Numbered from the stretch's first letter, positions 51,201-64,000 are shown. The stretch: 64,000 bases of DNA from Stratiolaelaps scimitus (GCA_019614645.1 JABWDB010000004.1:6820001-6884000); one strand, 5' to 3'. The notes: generated from the sequence alone by a model not told the origin. Made by a program: numbers and translations.

Positions 51201-54100
51201 TATGTAAATGCCTCCAACCCGATCCGAATATAGTGTAATATGCGTTTTTAAATCGACTTGTAGGCAATGTGTTTGTTGTCAGCTTCCCCCACACAAGTAA
51301 ATCTCAGGTAATCAAGCCAAAACGTCGACGTGCATCTGGGGATCGGCCTGGTCACCTTGTGACGAATTACTAGACACTAATAAATCCAACCACGAAAGCC
51401 ACGACGACAGAATCTGCTGCAAAGAAGACCTCTAAGGAGGGCGTTAATAACTATGAAAGGAAAATGCGCTTCTCGCTGATGAGCTGAATCGGCAGAGAAG
51501 CTCACAGCGATGAGCTAACTCAACAGAGGGAAAAAAAACAACCTTTCGACGATGATGATGCGTCCCGTGCGTCGGAATCACGAAATGGTCCAGCAAGGCC
51601 GCCACCCAGTGATTGGCAGCTGAGCCCCGGCATGAGGCCATCTCACAGCTTCATCTTTGTGGCAGACGACGGGCGAGAGAGAGAGATAGAGAAAAAGAGA
51701 AGAAGCTCCTTGCTGAACCACGTAGATATGAGAGTGATGTCAGTCAGTCAGTGAGACAAATGCATGGAGATGGATGCAGGGGCCGCCGGAGATCCGAACA
51801 AACAAATCAGCCGGATAGCCTAGCAAGGGATGGCCTGGAAACGGGCAGAGTATGGACCGATCTCAGCTGAACGTATGTGATGGAATAGCAGAGCAGAGCA
51901 GACATCCGTTTTGACGATCAGCTAAATTGGACCGGTGTTTCGTAGGATCGGACACTGAATGACCGCAGAAAGAAGCGAAAGAAGCGCAGAGAGAGAGAGA
52001 GAGCTGCTCACTGATAGGTAGGTAGGACGTGACAATATATTATAGAGAATAACGTATCATAGATACGAGGGAATTTTGGTTCGATATCAGTAGGCATATA
52101 TTTCTGGTTCATGAGTAAGGCGACGCTCCGCCGGCCGTCTGTGAGGTACAGTGTATCTTGCAGTGAGTACTAAGTGGCATACGCTATGACAGGTCTACCA
52201 GGGGGCGAACCTATGCACCTCGTGATAAGCTGAACCCTATGCTAGTCCTTTTCGTTGGCCCATGTTTATATATGATAACAAGACGCTGCTCAGGCTTGCT
52301 ATATGTCTGTTATGATCCAAACAGACTAGGTTGTCCTCTAGTCTCTCACAACACATGTAGCTCCCAGAGAACATCTTTCAAAGATCTCCAATCCCCGCGG
52401 TGTTACCATTATAGTCCTTTCGTGCCGCCATCCAGTTCTCATTCATAACATGCGTCTGTAGCCGACCAACTCGACCTGGTTCCTCAAGCGGTTCGGCCAG
52501 CGATACTCGTTCGCGTCTCTACATCTTGCATCCAAGAAAGCGGCAATTCAACCATCGTGCGAGTGTTCAAAAACAAAAAAAAAACACCCTACCTGCTGCA
52601 GCTACTGTGGTAGCGTTGGTGAGGCAGCAGCAGCACTGGATGGCACCACGGCACATCGCCATCGAGTGTCGGCCAGCGGCAGGCGTAGCAGCTGTACAAG
52701 TGGCAGTATGCGGACACCGATGCCAGTGTTAGCACCGCCTTTACTCAACAGAGTCACTCACTCTCCATCTATATGGATAGCGCCACCAGCGTCAGCAGCT
52801 CTGAATTCGTCAGCGGTTCGGCACTTCGGCAGACAGACCGACCGACCGACCTACAGCATCAGCAGTGGCTACGCAGCGCGAACATTTCAATTTGCGCGGG
52901 TAGCCACTTCGGGGGCGGCCACGCGTGAAACAAGACGCCCATCGCTGGAATTACCACCGACCAGATCGCGGACCACGGCCATCGCCACCCGTAGCACCAC
53001 GCGATCCGTCCGTCCCGGCGACATCGCATCGCCTTGCTGGCTTGCCTCGAGTGCCAGCGCCAAAGCCGCAGTAGTCAGTCGACAACATGTAATTGTCAGA
53101 CATTGTAGTCGCTGCTGCTGCTGCTGTTTTCGGCCTCATGAATCAACTACTTGCTGGCGCTGGGACCGGCATCGATATCGTTGTCGTGCCGTTACTGGCG
53201 GCGGAGCCGACGCCAGCAACGTGTAAAGTCAGCAACGTCAGCTGACTGCTGCTTCTGGGATTAGGTGTCCGCCTTGGCTGGCAATGAATGAATGAACCAA
53301 TGAAATGGATAGAGGAGGTGAATTTCATTGGATCAGATTGGTGACTCCGGTTGACTCAATCCGTAGCTTGCGCGCTGAGAGAGCTGCGGTAGTTGCTAGT
53401 CAGTGTGAGTACATAGGTGTTCTGCAGAGCCCCATGTCTGGTTGCTTGGACGACCGCGCACGAGGCCGGTGAACGAGGTGGGAGAACAATATATAGATCC
53501 AACAACGACAACACAACCGATACACGGACGCGGTCATATTCACGGCCACATAGTGCACGCGCCTTTTGCCAAATTCTGCGTGGAAAACACCACCGCCACT
53601 GCGGCTGTGCAACCCACGTGCGGGGACGTCGAATGAACGTGGTGTTGGCTAAGCACGGCTTACAGGCTGGCGCTTCTTTGCTGCGAAATAATAGCCTGTT
53701 AACAACACTGTGCGAAGGAAACTTTGATTGTTTTTGCTTGCGGCAGACTCAAGTGGAGGTACGTGGAGGTACACGTGCACGTCTTAAATAATTCCTAATT
53801 TACCTTAAACAGCGATGTTTGCTTCTGCTGATGGCAGCTGTATCTATGCATGTCGAGGTAGGAGTTGCCGTTTTGGTGAGCACTCACGGGCCGGTAACGG
53901 TAGAAGGCTGTCGACAATGACATCTAATCCATCCAAGATTCTTCTACCAGACCAAAGGTATACGTAGAGAGATAGCTAACCGCTCCGATTTGCTCACCCG
54001 AGGGATTATTATGCATGCGTTGTTCGGCGACGACAACATCGAGCCTTAGCGCTGTTGTTCTTGTCGTCGTCGTCGTAGTTCAAAGCAGCGGCAATGGACA
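48250..54100. other. Downstream DNA, no supported gene
   Basis: AT-rich to about 49.6 kb, with (TA)n at 48483-48511 and 48889-48908 and ATT runs at 48575-48602 and 49187-49213. It is plausibly ci 3' UTR or flank. From 50.1 to 53.6 kb base composition is more balanced. One short acidic frame near 50600-50690 (DKSASDCSDAEAEPEPSKK) looks protein-like but stops after some 60 codons. A 186-codon + strand frame at 52666-53226 is Ser/Arg/Cys-rich with no recognisable domain. I support no gene here. Confidence 0.5.
49473..49478 (+). terminator. ci: Candidate ci polyadenylation signal AATAAA
   Basis: AATAAA lies 2.0 kb after the stop codon in AT-rich DNA. Other same-strand hexamers are at 47924-47929 (inside the inverted repeat) and 50866-50871 (followed by GC-rich sequence). 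Which one is used cannot be told from sequence alone. Confidence 0.3.
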
Positions 54101-54694
54101 CCTTCGAGGGGCCTGTAGCGAGAAATTAGGCATGGGAAGATAGAGTGAGGAAGTCAGAGAGAGAGAGGGGGCAGCCCAGTCCAGCAACCAGCTTCGGCCT
54201 TCACCTTCATCGTCACCGTCGGCGAAGTCCATCGAAGCTGTCGATTTTTGTTTTCGTTCGTTACCTCAGCTACTTCCTTTTCTTTCAGAGCGAATCTAAT
54301 TCCAAACGAAAAGCCAACAAGCTTGCGGCTCTATCCACACATTCAGGCACATACACCACGCACATACGTATATACGTAGATCTACACAAAGATAGACAAA
54401 TCTACGTTCGCTGACGGCGGGCCATAGAATGATTATGAGCGGCTCCATTGACGAGAGGCCCTTTGGTCCGTGTTCCCAACGAAGGCCCGCCATCAGCGAT
54501 ACCCGGCTATCTGCCTCCCTTACCAGAACGCATCCTGCTATTACTGTGATTGCTGTGGTCTCTGTGACAGAGTCGCTGCAAAAAAGCCAAGTGTCTCAGA
54601 TGTCTTCATCAGCATAGCTGGCATGGATATATGTGACTAGCGAACCCACAGGCGTTTCTGTAGCTGAAATCCGATTAACAAGGGGCGATAGGGC

Positions 54695-57481
54695 AGCGAT
54701 TTCTGTGACGTCGACAACGATGAAAACGATTATGATGATGATGATGCTGGGGACCTTATTGTTGGTGATGAGTCTGAAGAACATTGATAACAGAAGTCGA
54801 GCAGAGGCAAGACATGGGAACGAGCCAACAATCTGAGACCTCAGAGATACTACAACCTCAGACGGTTGTGATGGGCGACGCATCAGCAGCCCCATTCCGT
54901 TGTCTTTAGCAACTTTGACGACAACTTTTCTCCCGAGCGAGAAACAGAAAATCTCGAACGCTCTCTAGATCAGCTGATCCACATCGCCTCATCGGATACG
55001 CTGCGAATGGACGGGGTATGAAGCGAAGAACGATCGTACACTGATCGGGGGCTATTTCGATATGAAGATTCAAGACTACCTTTCTGCCGGTTGAAATTGA
55101 TCTTCCCGGAAAACCTTGTGAGACCTGGCGGATCGATTCAATATGAAGGCGGCATACAAGTCATCCGATCGTACAAGCGATGGAAATATTCTACGCAAGC
55201 ATCGCTGTGTGTTTCGTGCCGATGTGTTAACGATCTGCACAAGTTAGATAGTTACAGAGAGTATCCATGCTTAATATACAATCATGTCGCATTTCTCAAA
55301 TTCAACTCCTATTTTTGCCAGTAGGTTCTTGTAAGTTGATTTGTTTACAGTGCCTGTACGTAAAATGGTGGCAAGGCCCAATTATGGGGATATGCGCAGG
55401 TGGACCCCCTGGTCTCAGCCTATTTTGTCTCAAACGGCTATTATTATAGGTTCATCAATTACACCGACCTGTCTGACACCGAGCCTTGATGCAAAATGAG
55501 CACAGGAACTCTATTTATCAAGTTTTCTACAATGAACGCCATCTCCCCGCATTTTCCAAATGCATTGTATTACCGTATTGGTAAATTGACATATTACATA
55601 ACAGGGCTTGTTGATCCAAACAGTTCACCCCAGAAATGCATCTATAAATTTCTTCCGGAAATAAGCAACGTTCGTCCGCAAAGGGATCATATACTATGGG
55701 TGCTTTATCGTGAGATGACTCCCGGTGCGCTTACACGCCGGCAGTCGTCTACGATTGCAGTATATCCGTATGTACGCTCATCGCCCAGCGATGGGGATAC
55801 TTCTAGTGATTTTGAAATGGTGCTTTGAGCCTCCTTTTAATTCTCGTTCGTCTTGAGCTCGCCTGCATATGATGAGGGTCAAACCAACGGAGTCCAGAGG
55901 TGTGATATCGTTGTGTCTCACTGTGTGTGTGTGGGTGTGCCGCTGAACATAGTTTCTCATCCGCGACTGACTGCCTTACCCTTCAGTTTCTGGTGCACCG
56001 TGCGGTTTCTAAATAAAGTATCTGCTCGGTGGAGCTTGGCGGCGACGGCGGCGGCGTCGTCGTCGGTGAAAACACATGAAGTGAGTTTCGCTTGCGAGGT
56101 GCTGAAGTGTTGACTGCGCCTTGATCGGGCCAGGATGCGCAGTCGGGCTAAGGCTGGCTTTGCGGCGGCTTCTTTGTTGCCACAGAGCAGCACGCTTTGG
56201 CTCTTCGCGCCTCGCTGATGGGATACACGAGCTAGCCAATATGTTTGCGTCATCGCCACTGGGCTCGCTATCGTCCTCGCCAACGGAGGGAGCTAAGTCA
56301 ATGTGAGCCTTTTGTATTGAACTACAACACTCCGGCGCGTTCGACCAAACAACCGAGTGAGTCAATGAGTGCAACTTCGAAGTAGCTTCTGCTTGATGAT
56401 GTTGATGGACGATCCGATGGAAGGTTGTCATCACCGCCGTCTGTAGCCGTTTGCCGGCGGACGCGAGCGCAGTGAAAAAGCGACGACTGCTGTCTAACCG
56501 CCACACGCAAGCGTCTCATCCCGTTAGCTCTACACAGCAGCAGTCCCCCTTTGGCATCAACAACAAGAACGGCGACAGCAAAATCCCAACGAGTGGTAGC
56601 GTCGACAACGCGGCCGCCGAGGGCTCCCGAACACCTCAAGACTCCCGGCGTTAGCCACCGGACCAGGGCCTACAGAACGCCAGGGCCAACCCGCTGACCG
56701 CGCCAGTGTTTCGTATCGCGACAGATAACAGCAGCGCAGAAAGGTACGATGGGGAGTGGTATAAAGAGCATCATCTTCGACTGGGACGAAATCGGGAATG
56801 GTGCCCTGAAAACGCTATGCCACGTGATGAGTAGTGAAATCGTTGCGGGCGAAAAATCCTCGGTACACAAGGCGACACGATTGTCACCGTCGCCGTAGCT
56901 GGACAAGCAAACGGATACGATGGAAATAACGAAGATGAACAGGAACAAAAAAAAAGACAGCAATTGCTCCCACTGATACCACAACATGTAACTGAACAGC
57001 AGTGGCAGCAGGCGTGCAATGAGATACTCAGATAGCAGCTCTGGTAGAATTCAATAAGATCGTGGCGTCCGGCAACCGCGAACGGAGCCTCGCGTGACGT
57101 CGCCGCTGGACCTGCAGCAATCACCCAGGCTGGCGGAGACGACGAGCTGGCAAAGCGGGGTTACCCAACGGGAGTTGATCAAGTTGCTGAGAACTGCTGA
57201 TCGTCAACGGACTTGATCTGACCGATCTCACTCGTCGGTACATCACTAGCTTACGTATGGCACACAGCGTGGAGTCAATAGTTCAAAAGCGGCCCGCTCA
57301 GAAGCGTCCCCGTGCGACTAGCGCCAAGCAGAATACTCAGCCATCATTAAAGCGAAGCGAAGGAAGACACAAAGATCAAATCATTTTCAGTTGTGTCTCA
57401 TACAATTCTCGTTCATCCTCGTCGAATTCGTACAACGCCAGGTCGCAGCGTACCCTTCATCGGTCTGCTCTGTCTGTCTGA
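54695..57481 (+). pseudogene. Possible decayed coding region of unknown origin
   Basis: Several short + strand frames read like real protein but are separated by stops and frame changes. 54695-54787 is strongly acidic (DNDENDYDDDDAGDL). 54902-55021 contains FDDNFSPERETENLERSLDQ. 56451-56654 contains KKRRLLSNRHTQASHPVSS. 56749-56898 contains IKSIIFDWDEIGNG. A frame ending near 57033 contains QQLLPLIPQHVTEQQWQQ. 57257-57481 begins MAHSVESIVQKRPAQKRP. I recognise no domain. It could be an old retrocopy, exons of a downstream gene without clear splice borders, or chance. Confidence 0.2.
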
Positions 57482-57810
57482 TTGGGGTTCGGGGCCAGCC
57501 GGAGATGGGAGAATGTACGAGTTCCGCCGCACTGCAGATAGCGATTTGCAACGCTGGGCTTGCGTCGTAGACATATTGGCCATTTGCCACTTGTCCCGAT
57601 ATTCTAGCGTGCTGGAAATGGCCAGCCGTGAGAACTGTGGCCCAGATATCGAATCTAGCGTTTTCAACCTGTGTCAGAGAAGCGTAATTCGTTGGTTAGC
57701 AGGCGGAGCACTGAGATGCTCTCTGCTGTGCAGGATAGAGATCGTGAATTTCAGGCACACAAACGCTTATTTCCAATTCACTAGATCGCCGCTGCCCAGA
57801 TGAGCCCGCA

Positions 57811-59369
57811 GTGGCATAGTTACAAAATGTAATTAAACACCACATCTGTTAATTCTCGGAGCGAAATAGATACAATCGCTATCTGCCTTCGTCACTGTTC
57901 GCCTTTCAGCCGGCAACCAATGATCAGCCTAACGGTGGTGAACTCGTTGACCAATTCATCTACGAACTATTTCGAAGAGCTGTAACTGCAGTTAGGTGAA
58001 TTTCTAGAGATATTGACGCGATCCTGTTGTATCAGAATTGTATCCAAATTTCAGGGACGATACATGTTGAACCATCGGATTGTTGAAGGGTTTCTTAGTG
58101 AACATTCAAATCACTTTCAGTGCATGTTTCTAAACCCCAGTTTCTCTCAGCTAGTATGTAAGTATTAGCTCATCACATAGCTGACACCGCTGGAGCCAGC
58201 GGCCTAGCTCAAGAACTATTATTCATCTATGGAACGAGTGAGTTTCTGTTCTTGTAGTCCGTATATTGCCAAGCTTTTGTTTTTTGCCAAGTTCATAAGC
58301 TCAGTGACGATCGCTATCCGCGCCGGTGAGCTTCACAAGGGTTAAGTCATAGTGGCCAATACATCATATGGAAGCCCGAATCGGCCGACGACGGCGTCAG
58401 CGTCGAATAAGGATCGCCATACAGATGTGCCGATGTTACCATGGGACGATACAACGTCTGCTGCTTTGCTCCAAGTTCATATTCAAATTCGGCATAGGTG
58501 GCACTGTGTGGAATGATTGGCGCGGTGCTTAGGTGACCCTCTCGTGGTGCTCAGATCGGCGTGCACACACATCTGGTGTTGAAAGATGATCGTTCGGCTG
58601 GGCGCTCGAAGATGATGACGAGCTGACTCATTGGACCGCACACCCAACTGTGACGTGGGCCGGGTGGTTTGGACTCGACGTGCTGATGGGCATCGTCGCA
58701 GAGCCTAGAGCGATCAGATCGAAACACATTAATAGCGGAATCGCTCCAGAAGTCGAATGACCGGCAACGAGTAGGCAGCCGGATACCGATGACAGCGTAA
58801 GACTGGCCCTTACTTACGCTTGCGTCTACAGTAAGTTGAAGTGGCTGAAACGAGTTCGTACGTGATGAGGTGCGATGAGCTTGTTCGGCCAACGCTTGTG
58901 AAGTTGGCGGCACGGCTACTGCTATTACACGCAAGGAGTTCCCGGCGGGCGTTCACCCAGTACGTCTTCAATACGAACGCACTTCAACGAACGGTTTATC
59001 GTGAAGCCGATATACTCTCCATTCGAATGGATCTGCAGCGAAACTGCAACAATCACAATCATTTATAATAACAATAATACGAAGAGTTTTGGATGGCGGC
59101 AATGCATGGCTCAGACTCGCCCACAGTTCATTCTGGTTTCCATGGTAGAAGCTAACTCGTCGCAGACTGGATACGACACATTTGAGACACAACACTAAAT
59201 CTCCAAGTCCTATATCATCGTTAAAATGGCTATACAAGCCCATCCTATAGGCTAATTTATTAGCGTGTGTCAAAGCACAGAAGACCAGATGAGCCAGATT
59301 GTGAAGCCCAGGGGTAGGCTTCACGATGCTCATCTCCATATGCCGCCGACGCCTCATTGCTCCAGATCG

Positions 59370-59450
<81 letters not shown>

Positions 59451-62400
59451 ATATTATACACCAGCTAAACCCTGAGGAGAATGTAATTTATTCGAATGTA
59501 GTTCAAACAATGTCGTATACGTTTTAATCAATCATAACACGTACTTCTGAGCTAAACACCATTAGACCATGGCGAATTTTGTATGGCGGATCACGAGGGA
59601 TCGCCGACGTTACTAACAGTACACTGATGATATGTTTTTATTTTAAATTTTCATATAAAAATGATCAGAAGCTACAAATATCGTAATATATTAAATACAG
59701 TTAGCTTTCGGGCCTCTGTGCTAAAATACACTCATCCTATGCATTGAACTGACATAGTAATTATTTAATGCCCTACACATTAATCATCACCATGTTAACC
59801 GATGTGCATGGACATCTATGGCCCCTCTCATCTATCGCCCAAATATACATCGGACCAATTATCACGGCGTGTACTTCCCTATTGTACAACCAGCGGCGAG
59901 ATAATATAAAATGCACCGAATGTTCAATCCCTTAACAATGGGCAAACATTGAGCACGACGACATTCATTGTATTAGCGCGTTTAGTACAAACTACATCAA
60001 TGACCGATCAGATCGTTTCCCGAATCAGGCCTTCACACGAATCCTAGCCACAGTGTTCGGGGCCGAGCACTACAAATACTGTCCCTCAAGCCACTATAGA
60101 TTGTTCTGTCATGCTGTGCCCTAACCACGTCCCGTTGAAACAATGCACCTGCCCGGCAACAAGCGATTTATATTTACCACCTTTTTTTTGTATTTTTTTT
60201 TATGAAGAGAGCGGAGTCCGAAAATAATTCTTATATCCAGCCTCGACATCGTGATTTTGGCAAAATGCAATGCAAATCGAATTAAAGGCAACAGATCTAT
60301 TAATGGCTATTTGGTTGACCGTCGCATTGTTTCTTGTGTGCTGTTCCGATTTGAGCAAGGCGATGCGAGAATTACTTTGCAGAGCTCAGTCTCACCTATC
60401 CCTCTATATTCACGTTGTGTTTCTCTCGAAATACTCCACTTGACTGTTAGCAGTCGATAAGCGGATTCGTTTAATCCTAATCGACGTCAAGTCCACAGTA
60501 TGACCTGCAGGCTATCGTTTGCATGAGCTTGATATTACCGCTGTGAAAATCTCCACGTTTGTGCATTGCACACCCTATCCACGTAATCTGGCTCACGTGA
60601 ATCTGTTGCTGGTGCTGGCCCACAATCAAAATTAACCAGCTTACCCAATCATCGTCATCACATCAAGCGTCATTTCTAATTTCTCGCTTTCACGGACCAA
60701 AGTCAAATGGGCTGGTCCAGCGCGGCGCGGAATTGACTCGGAACACAATTGATTTGACGATTTTCATCGGTGCCAAATTACCCTCGACTACGGCACACGG
60801 GACAACCTCCCCCGCCCTCTGCCGGCCGAATCTTGACGTTGTACCAACGCGCACCGGACGACGTTCATCGAGACGCTCCACATGTCAATTGAAGCTTCGC
60901 TATTGCCCGACCCGCGCCTGCTGTTTTGGCCGAATATCGACAGCGCGCGACGAGATCGAAAAGATTCATTTCTTAGCGACTCCGAGGCAACAGCGGCAAC
61001 GACGATCGTTGGCTTCATTACAGTCACAAGGTCTCATTCATTCGTTGTCTTGCCTGCTTCGTCTTTCTGCCGATTCGTCGGGCCGTCCGTCCGTCCGTCC
61101 GTCCAGCTCGGTATGACCACCCTGCAATTTGCAGCCACAGATCAACTTCACGGATGGGTGCCACTTAAAGCTTCGTCACCCAACACTCACAACGAGTCGC
61201 GCCGGTCCGCTTCGGCTATTCAGCCGTTCGGCGATGTACGCGGAACGAGTGACAAAGACGTTCTTTGAGTGTTGTCGATTCTAAGCGAGCGTAAATTGCG
61301 ATTGCATCTAATGCACACAAGCGCAAACAAACGCACTTATACGCATCATGTTGAGGCTGGCTAACGCTGCCTGCCTGCAATAGATCCGTCCATTACCATC
61401 TATCGCTGGAAGCAATTTCGCCACGTCAATTCTAGGCTGCGTGCAGCAAAAGTGCTCAAAGTACGTTCCTTCTCAAGCGAATAAACAGCGTCGGATTATA
61501 CAAATATCGTTGAAGTTCTACTATGAACCAAAATCATCAGCAGCAGCGGCCGCAACAACAGCACCGGCTGCAGCGGCGGTGCCGCCGAAGGCCTCGAATG
61601 CTGAGCGGCCTCTGTAATTTTGACTCGTCACCCAAATGAGGAGGCGGGGTTAGGCGAAGTGTGATAGAATACACGAAATTATTGTCCCCCATCGGCCATT
61701 CAAATAGCGACTCTATTAGTCCAGGGCTGCCAATCAGATTCTAAACACAGAGAGCGCGCGAGAGAGAGAAAGAGAGAGAGGGAGAGAACTCTGCCGCAAA
61801 AGAAATTTCTTCTAGACGTAGTTCGTTATCGTCGCTGATAATGAAAAGGTATTGTTCCCGTTATGTGGAGAATGGTCATTAATAGGCGCTGTTTTTTTTT
61901 TCATTTCTTCAAGAACCACCGTACGTGACTCGGGAATGAGAGACAAGGGGAGAGCGAGAGGGAGTCGGATAGAAATGTATTATATATCAGTGGCGTTTTT
62001 ATTTAAAAACGATATCAAAACGCACGTGAGGGAGGATTTGCGTCTGTGGCCGCCCTCATGAATAACTGACTGTTAGCGAACACATGATGGGTATCGGACA
62101 TTAGCTGTGCGTTCGTCTTGAATGACCACTATGGGCAAACCCACGTCACGTTTGGACGCGATCTTTGAAATAGTACGTGGAAATGAAAATAGTCAATCAC
62201 ATCAGCAAATCTATAATATCTGTATTCTCCCGGGGATGTATTATTTTTGGCATAAAAAATCATGATTATCTTATCGAGTGTGCCGAAAGTATTGCAGGAT
62301 CTGACAAAATTGCGCTGGTATGCATTAAGCTTGTGGTGGATATTGCGGCTTTGCCAGCGATTCCCGACGTCAGCGGTTCGGTTTGCAAATCTGCAGTGCT

Positions 62401-63083
62401 TAATTAGGTGTGTTTTACTTAGCAATGATAGTTAAACTGAACGGAACAATTTGTCCACGCCGCCTCGGTAATCTTAAAGGAGGAGTTTATTATACGTAAA
62501 TAATTTGGACGAAGGTACCCGTGACATGTCCAACTTACGCCATCGCTCGATGCCTTTTTTTTTCTTTCGAGCGGCAGCAGCAGCAACAGCAGCAGAAGCA
62601 CACAGAAGAATATGAGCTTCAATGAGCCGTTCGATTCGAGGACAATTGTTATGCGACGTCGCTATCCGCGGCTTCATGCCGAGGCAAACCATAGAGGTTT
62701 GGCAGCATCGGACCCAATCAACAATTGGTGCGTAAACTGTACTCCATTTTGATGATCCACGCATCGGGACCAATTCATTGAAACAGCCAGTCCTTTTCTC
62801 TCTCTCTTTTCCCATCTCTTTCTTGCTCCAGACTACCCCCTCACAATCTGGCCTAGTTTGCACATTTGCTACAGAGGAAATTCTCGTACGTGATCTACTA
62901 AACGAAAAACACAAAAGTGCAAAGCCTCACCTCTACTCGCTGATTGCTTCGAAGGCTCGCACGGCTCATGGTGACGTTGCTGGAGCATCTCTCCATAGTT
63001 AACATGTTCGGACAACAGTTTAGTGTTACAACAATGGAAATGATGTTCGATTTAGTGAAATACAACATTAGTTGCTGCTAATA
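57811..63083. other. Intergenic DNA, no supported gene
   Basis: It holds the 86-bp (TA)n run at 59372-59457, a CGTC tetranucleotide run at 61083-61104, a (GA)n-rich stretch at 61757-61788, and AT-rich DNA at 59.5-60.2 kb. A frame of 38 codons starting at 61523 (MNQNHQQQRPQQQH) is Gln-rich but too short to support. Nothing else is recognisable. Confidence 0.55.
59372..59457. repeat. Long (TA)n microsatellite, about 86 bp
   Basis: A pure alternating TA run with two short phase slips (ATTATA) near its 3' end. It is intergenic, downstream of ci. Confidence 0.97.
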
Positions 63084-64000
63084 CAGTGGTGTGTATAAAC
63101 TTAACGCACCCCTATATTTAAACAGATCGTTACAAAGAATACATATTTGAGGCATTTATTCTGTATCCGATTAATGTACGTGTCAACTAACATACATACC
63201 ACAAAGAACGGCGCATATGACGTCGCAAACAGCCTGGGTGTGCAAAATGCTTGGTCACCCTTACTTATCGACTGTTCGATCGCTGGTCGATTCTCGCTTT
63301 CTTGTGCTAATTAGTACCGTGTGACACGCTACACGTGTGGCTAATTATAACGTTAACGATTCGGTTTGGCCTACAATCAACGATATTTAGCAGAATCTGG
63401 GTGCTGACTTCGTTAAATTTAACTTCTTCTCGTCACTGAAGACGATCTGAAACAACACAGTACCTTTTAGATAGATGTGCACCCTCAGGATACTATTTAA
63501 AAAAACGTTATCCCAATATTCACCAATGTCCAGTCTCTGTCTATATTGTTGCGAGCGAAGTTTAGTTGGGCAGTCATGTGACGTTGTTGAACACGAGGTC
63601 TTGTTTTCATTTGCGCCCTTATGATATGCGGATAACGCTTAATTGTCCTTAAAACTGCTAATCTAAGAATCTGAAGGTTTAACCCTTGTCTACTTGTTTC
63701 ACACGTTATGGTCGAATTCGAGGCCAGTCGACAAATGTACAGGGGCAGTTCACTGGCTGACCTTTCCTGGACGTCCTTTGGACTCTCATTAGCACCAACC
63801 GTCGACGGAATGCTTAAATAATTTCGTACTACGCAACGACTTTTGCCAATTTGTCTAGCAATTGCAGCTCGGTGTAAACCATTAATAACTGCTTTCTCCG
63901 TATCAGTAAGGCTTGAAACGTGTCCCATGACTACAGTACAGCGTGAATGCTCAAAACAAACTGGATAAACTCAGCGAAAATACTAAGCAAGCTGTTTGCG
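63084..64000 (-). mobile_element. Tc1/mariner-type DNA transposon, defective, runs off the window
   Basis: A TA dinucleotide at 63082-63083 is followed by CAGTGGTGTGTATAAACTTA and then ACGCACCCC, the usual form of a Tc1-like terminal inverted repeat next to its TA target site. The transposase remnant lies on the minus strand inside it, starting at 63928. The other terminal repeat is not within the last 70 bases, so the element should end beyond 64000. Confidence 0.8.
63421..63928 (-). pseudogene. Truncated Tc1/mariner (Tc3-like) transposase
   Basis: From the ATG at 63926-63928 the frame reads MGHVSSLTDTEKAVINGLHR and then IARQIGKSRCVVRNYLS, the first helix-turn-helix of Tc3-like transposases, with a few residues missing just before IARQIG. 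Further on come LASNSTITCE, the second DNA-binding part (VLRTIKRYPHIIRAQMKTRP) and LNFARNNIDRDW, which normally leads into the catalytic domain. The frame is lost after 63497. The FSDEKK motif carrying the first catalytic aspartate appears in another frame at about 63421-63440. Only about 340 bp remain to the terminal repeat, so the second Asp and the third acidic residue are deleted. A full transposase of this type is about 340 residues, so this copy cannot work. Confidence 0.85.

Noticed and set aside
52666..53226. 186-codon + strand open frame
   Set aside because: Ser/Arg/Cys-rich with no domain; another + frame over the same DNA looks equally protein-like (MDSATSVSSSEFVSGSA). No convincing start context or splice borders.
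55496..55828. 110-codon + strand frame starting MSTGTLFIKF
   Set aside because: Plausible composition but no family recognised, no flanking gene structure, and neighbouring frames are broken; not called as a gene.
57257..57300. HSVESIV resembling an eh1 Groucho-binding motif
   Set aside because: A seven-residue match alone is weak, and no homeobox or fork-head domain lies nearby.
57393..57803. 136-codon + strand frame
   Set aside because: No recognisable domain and overlaps other frames on both strands.
1..64000. CRISPR arrays, operons, rRNA or prokaryotic signals
   Set aside because: The window is intron-containing animal DNA; no spaced direct-repeat array or rRNA core was seen. I did not find a convincing tRNA by eye, but a covariance-model search would be needed to exclude one.

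Overview
The window is nuclear DNA of an animal, almost certainly an arthropod. It contains one long, intron-rich gene, the ortholog of cubitus interruptus (ci/Gli), the zinc-finger transcription factor at the end of the Hedgehog pathway. Several peptide blocks are close to Drosophila Ci: the [12 protein letters not shown] block, the SYGHLSAG motif, the five Gli zinc fingers, [13 protein letters not shown] just after them, and [12 protein letters not shown]. The intergenic and intronic DNA is full of (TA)n, (GA)n/(CT)n and GCN/CAG trinucleotide repeats. I cannot name the species; a chelicerate or another non-model arthropod would fit.

Layout. Positions 1-5311 hold repeat-rich DNA with no exon I can support. 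Five ci coding exons follow on the + strand: 5312-5577 (conserved block before the fingers, with the SUFU-binding SYGH motif), 20356-20496 (acidic linker plus the start of finger 1), 23089-23300 (rest of finger 1, fingers 2 and 3), 33509-33617 (finger 4) and 45156-47444 (finger 5, the whole C-terminal region and the stop). All have canonical AG/GT borders, and the phases agree across every junction. The introns are about 14.8, 2.6, 10.2 and 11.5 kb. The N-terminal coding exons are not recognisable here and probably lie upstream of base 1. The visible coding sequence is about 1,005 codons.

Mobile DNA. Intron 1 carries a decayed minus-strand non-LTR retrotransposon 3' end (about 12.74-13.84 kb). 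A 450-bp MITE-like long inverted repeat lies 355 bp after the ci stop codon (47799-48249). A broken Tc1/mariner element enters from the right edge (63084-64000), with its transposase on the minus strand. From 49.5 to 63 kb I find no gene I can name. Part of that stretch (54.6-57.5 kb) shows protein-like but interrupted reading frames that may be a pseudogene.

How it works together. This is a single-gene locus. The most informative part is the ci protein: SUFU-binding motif, five-finger DNA-binding domain, a reduced PKA/GSK3/CK1 phosphodegron, a glutamine/histidine-rich activator region, an [10 protein letters not shown] acidic motif and a conserved C-terminal tail. I found no evidence of a wholly new system. 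The best leads are the reduced processing cluster, the hairpin-forming repeat beside the gene's 3' end, tandem SUMO consensus sites and a possible cassette exon in intron 1.
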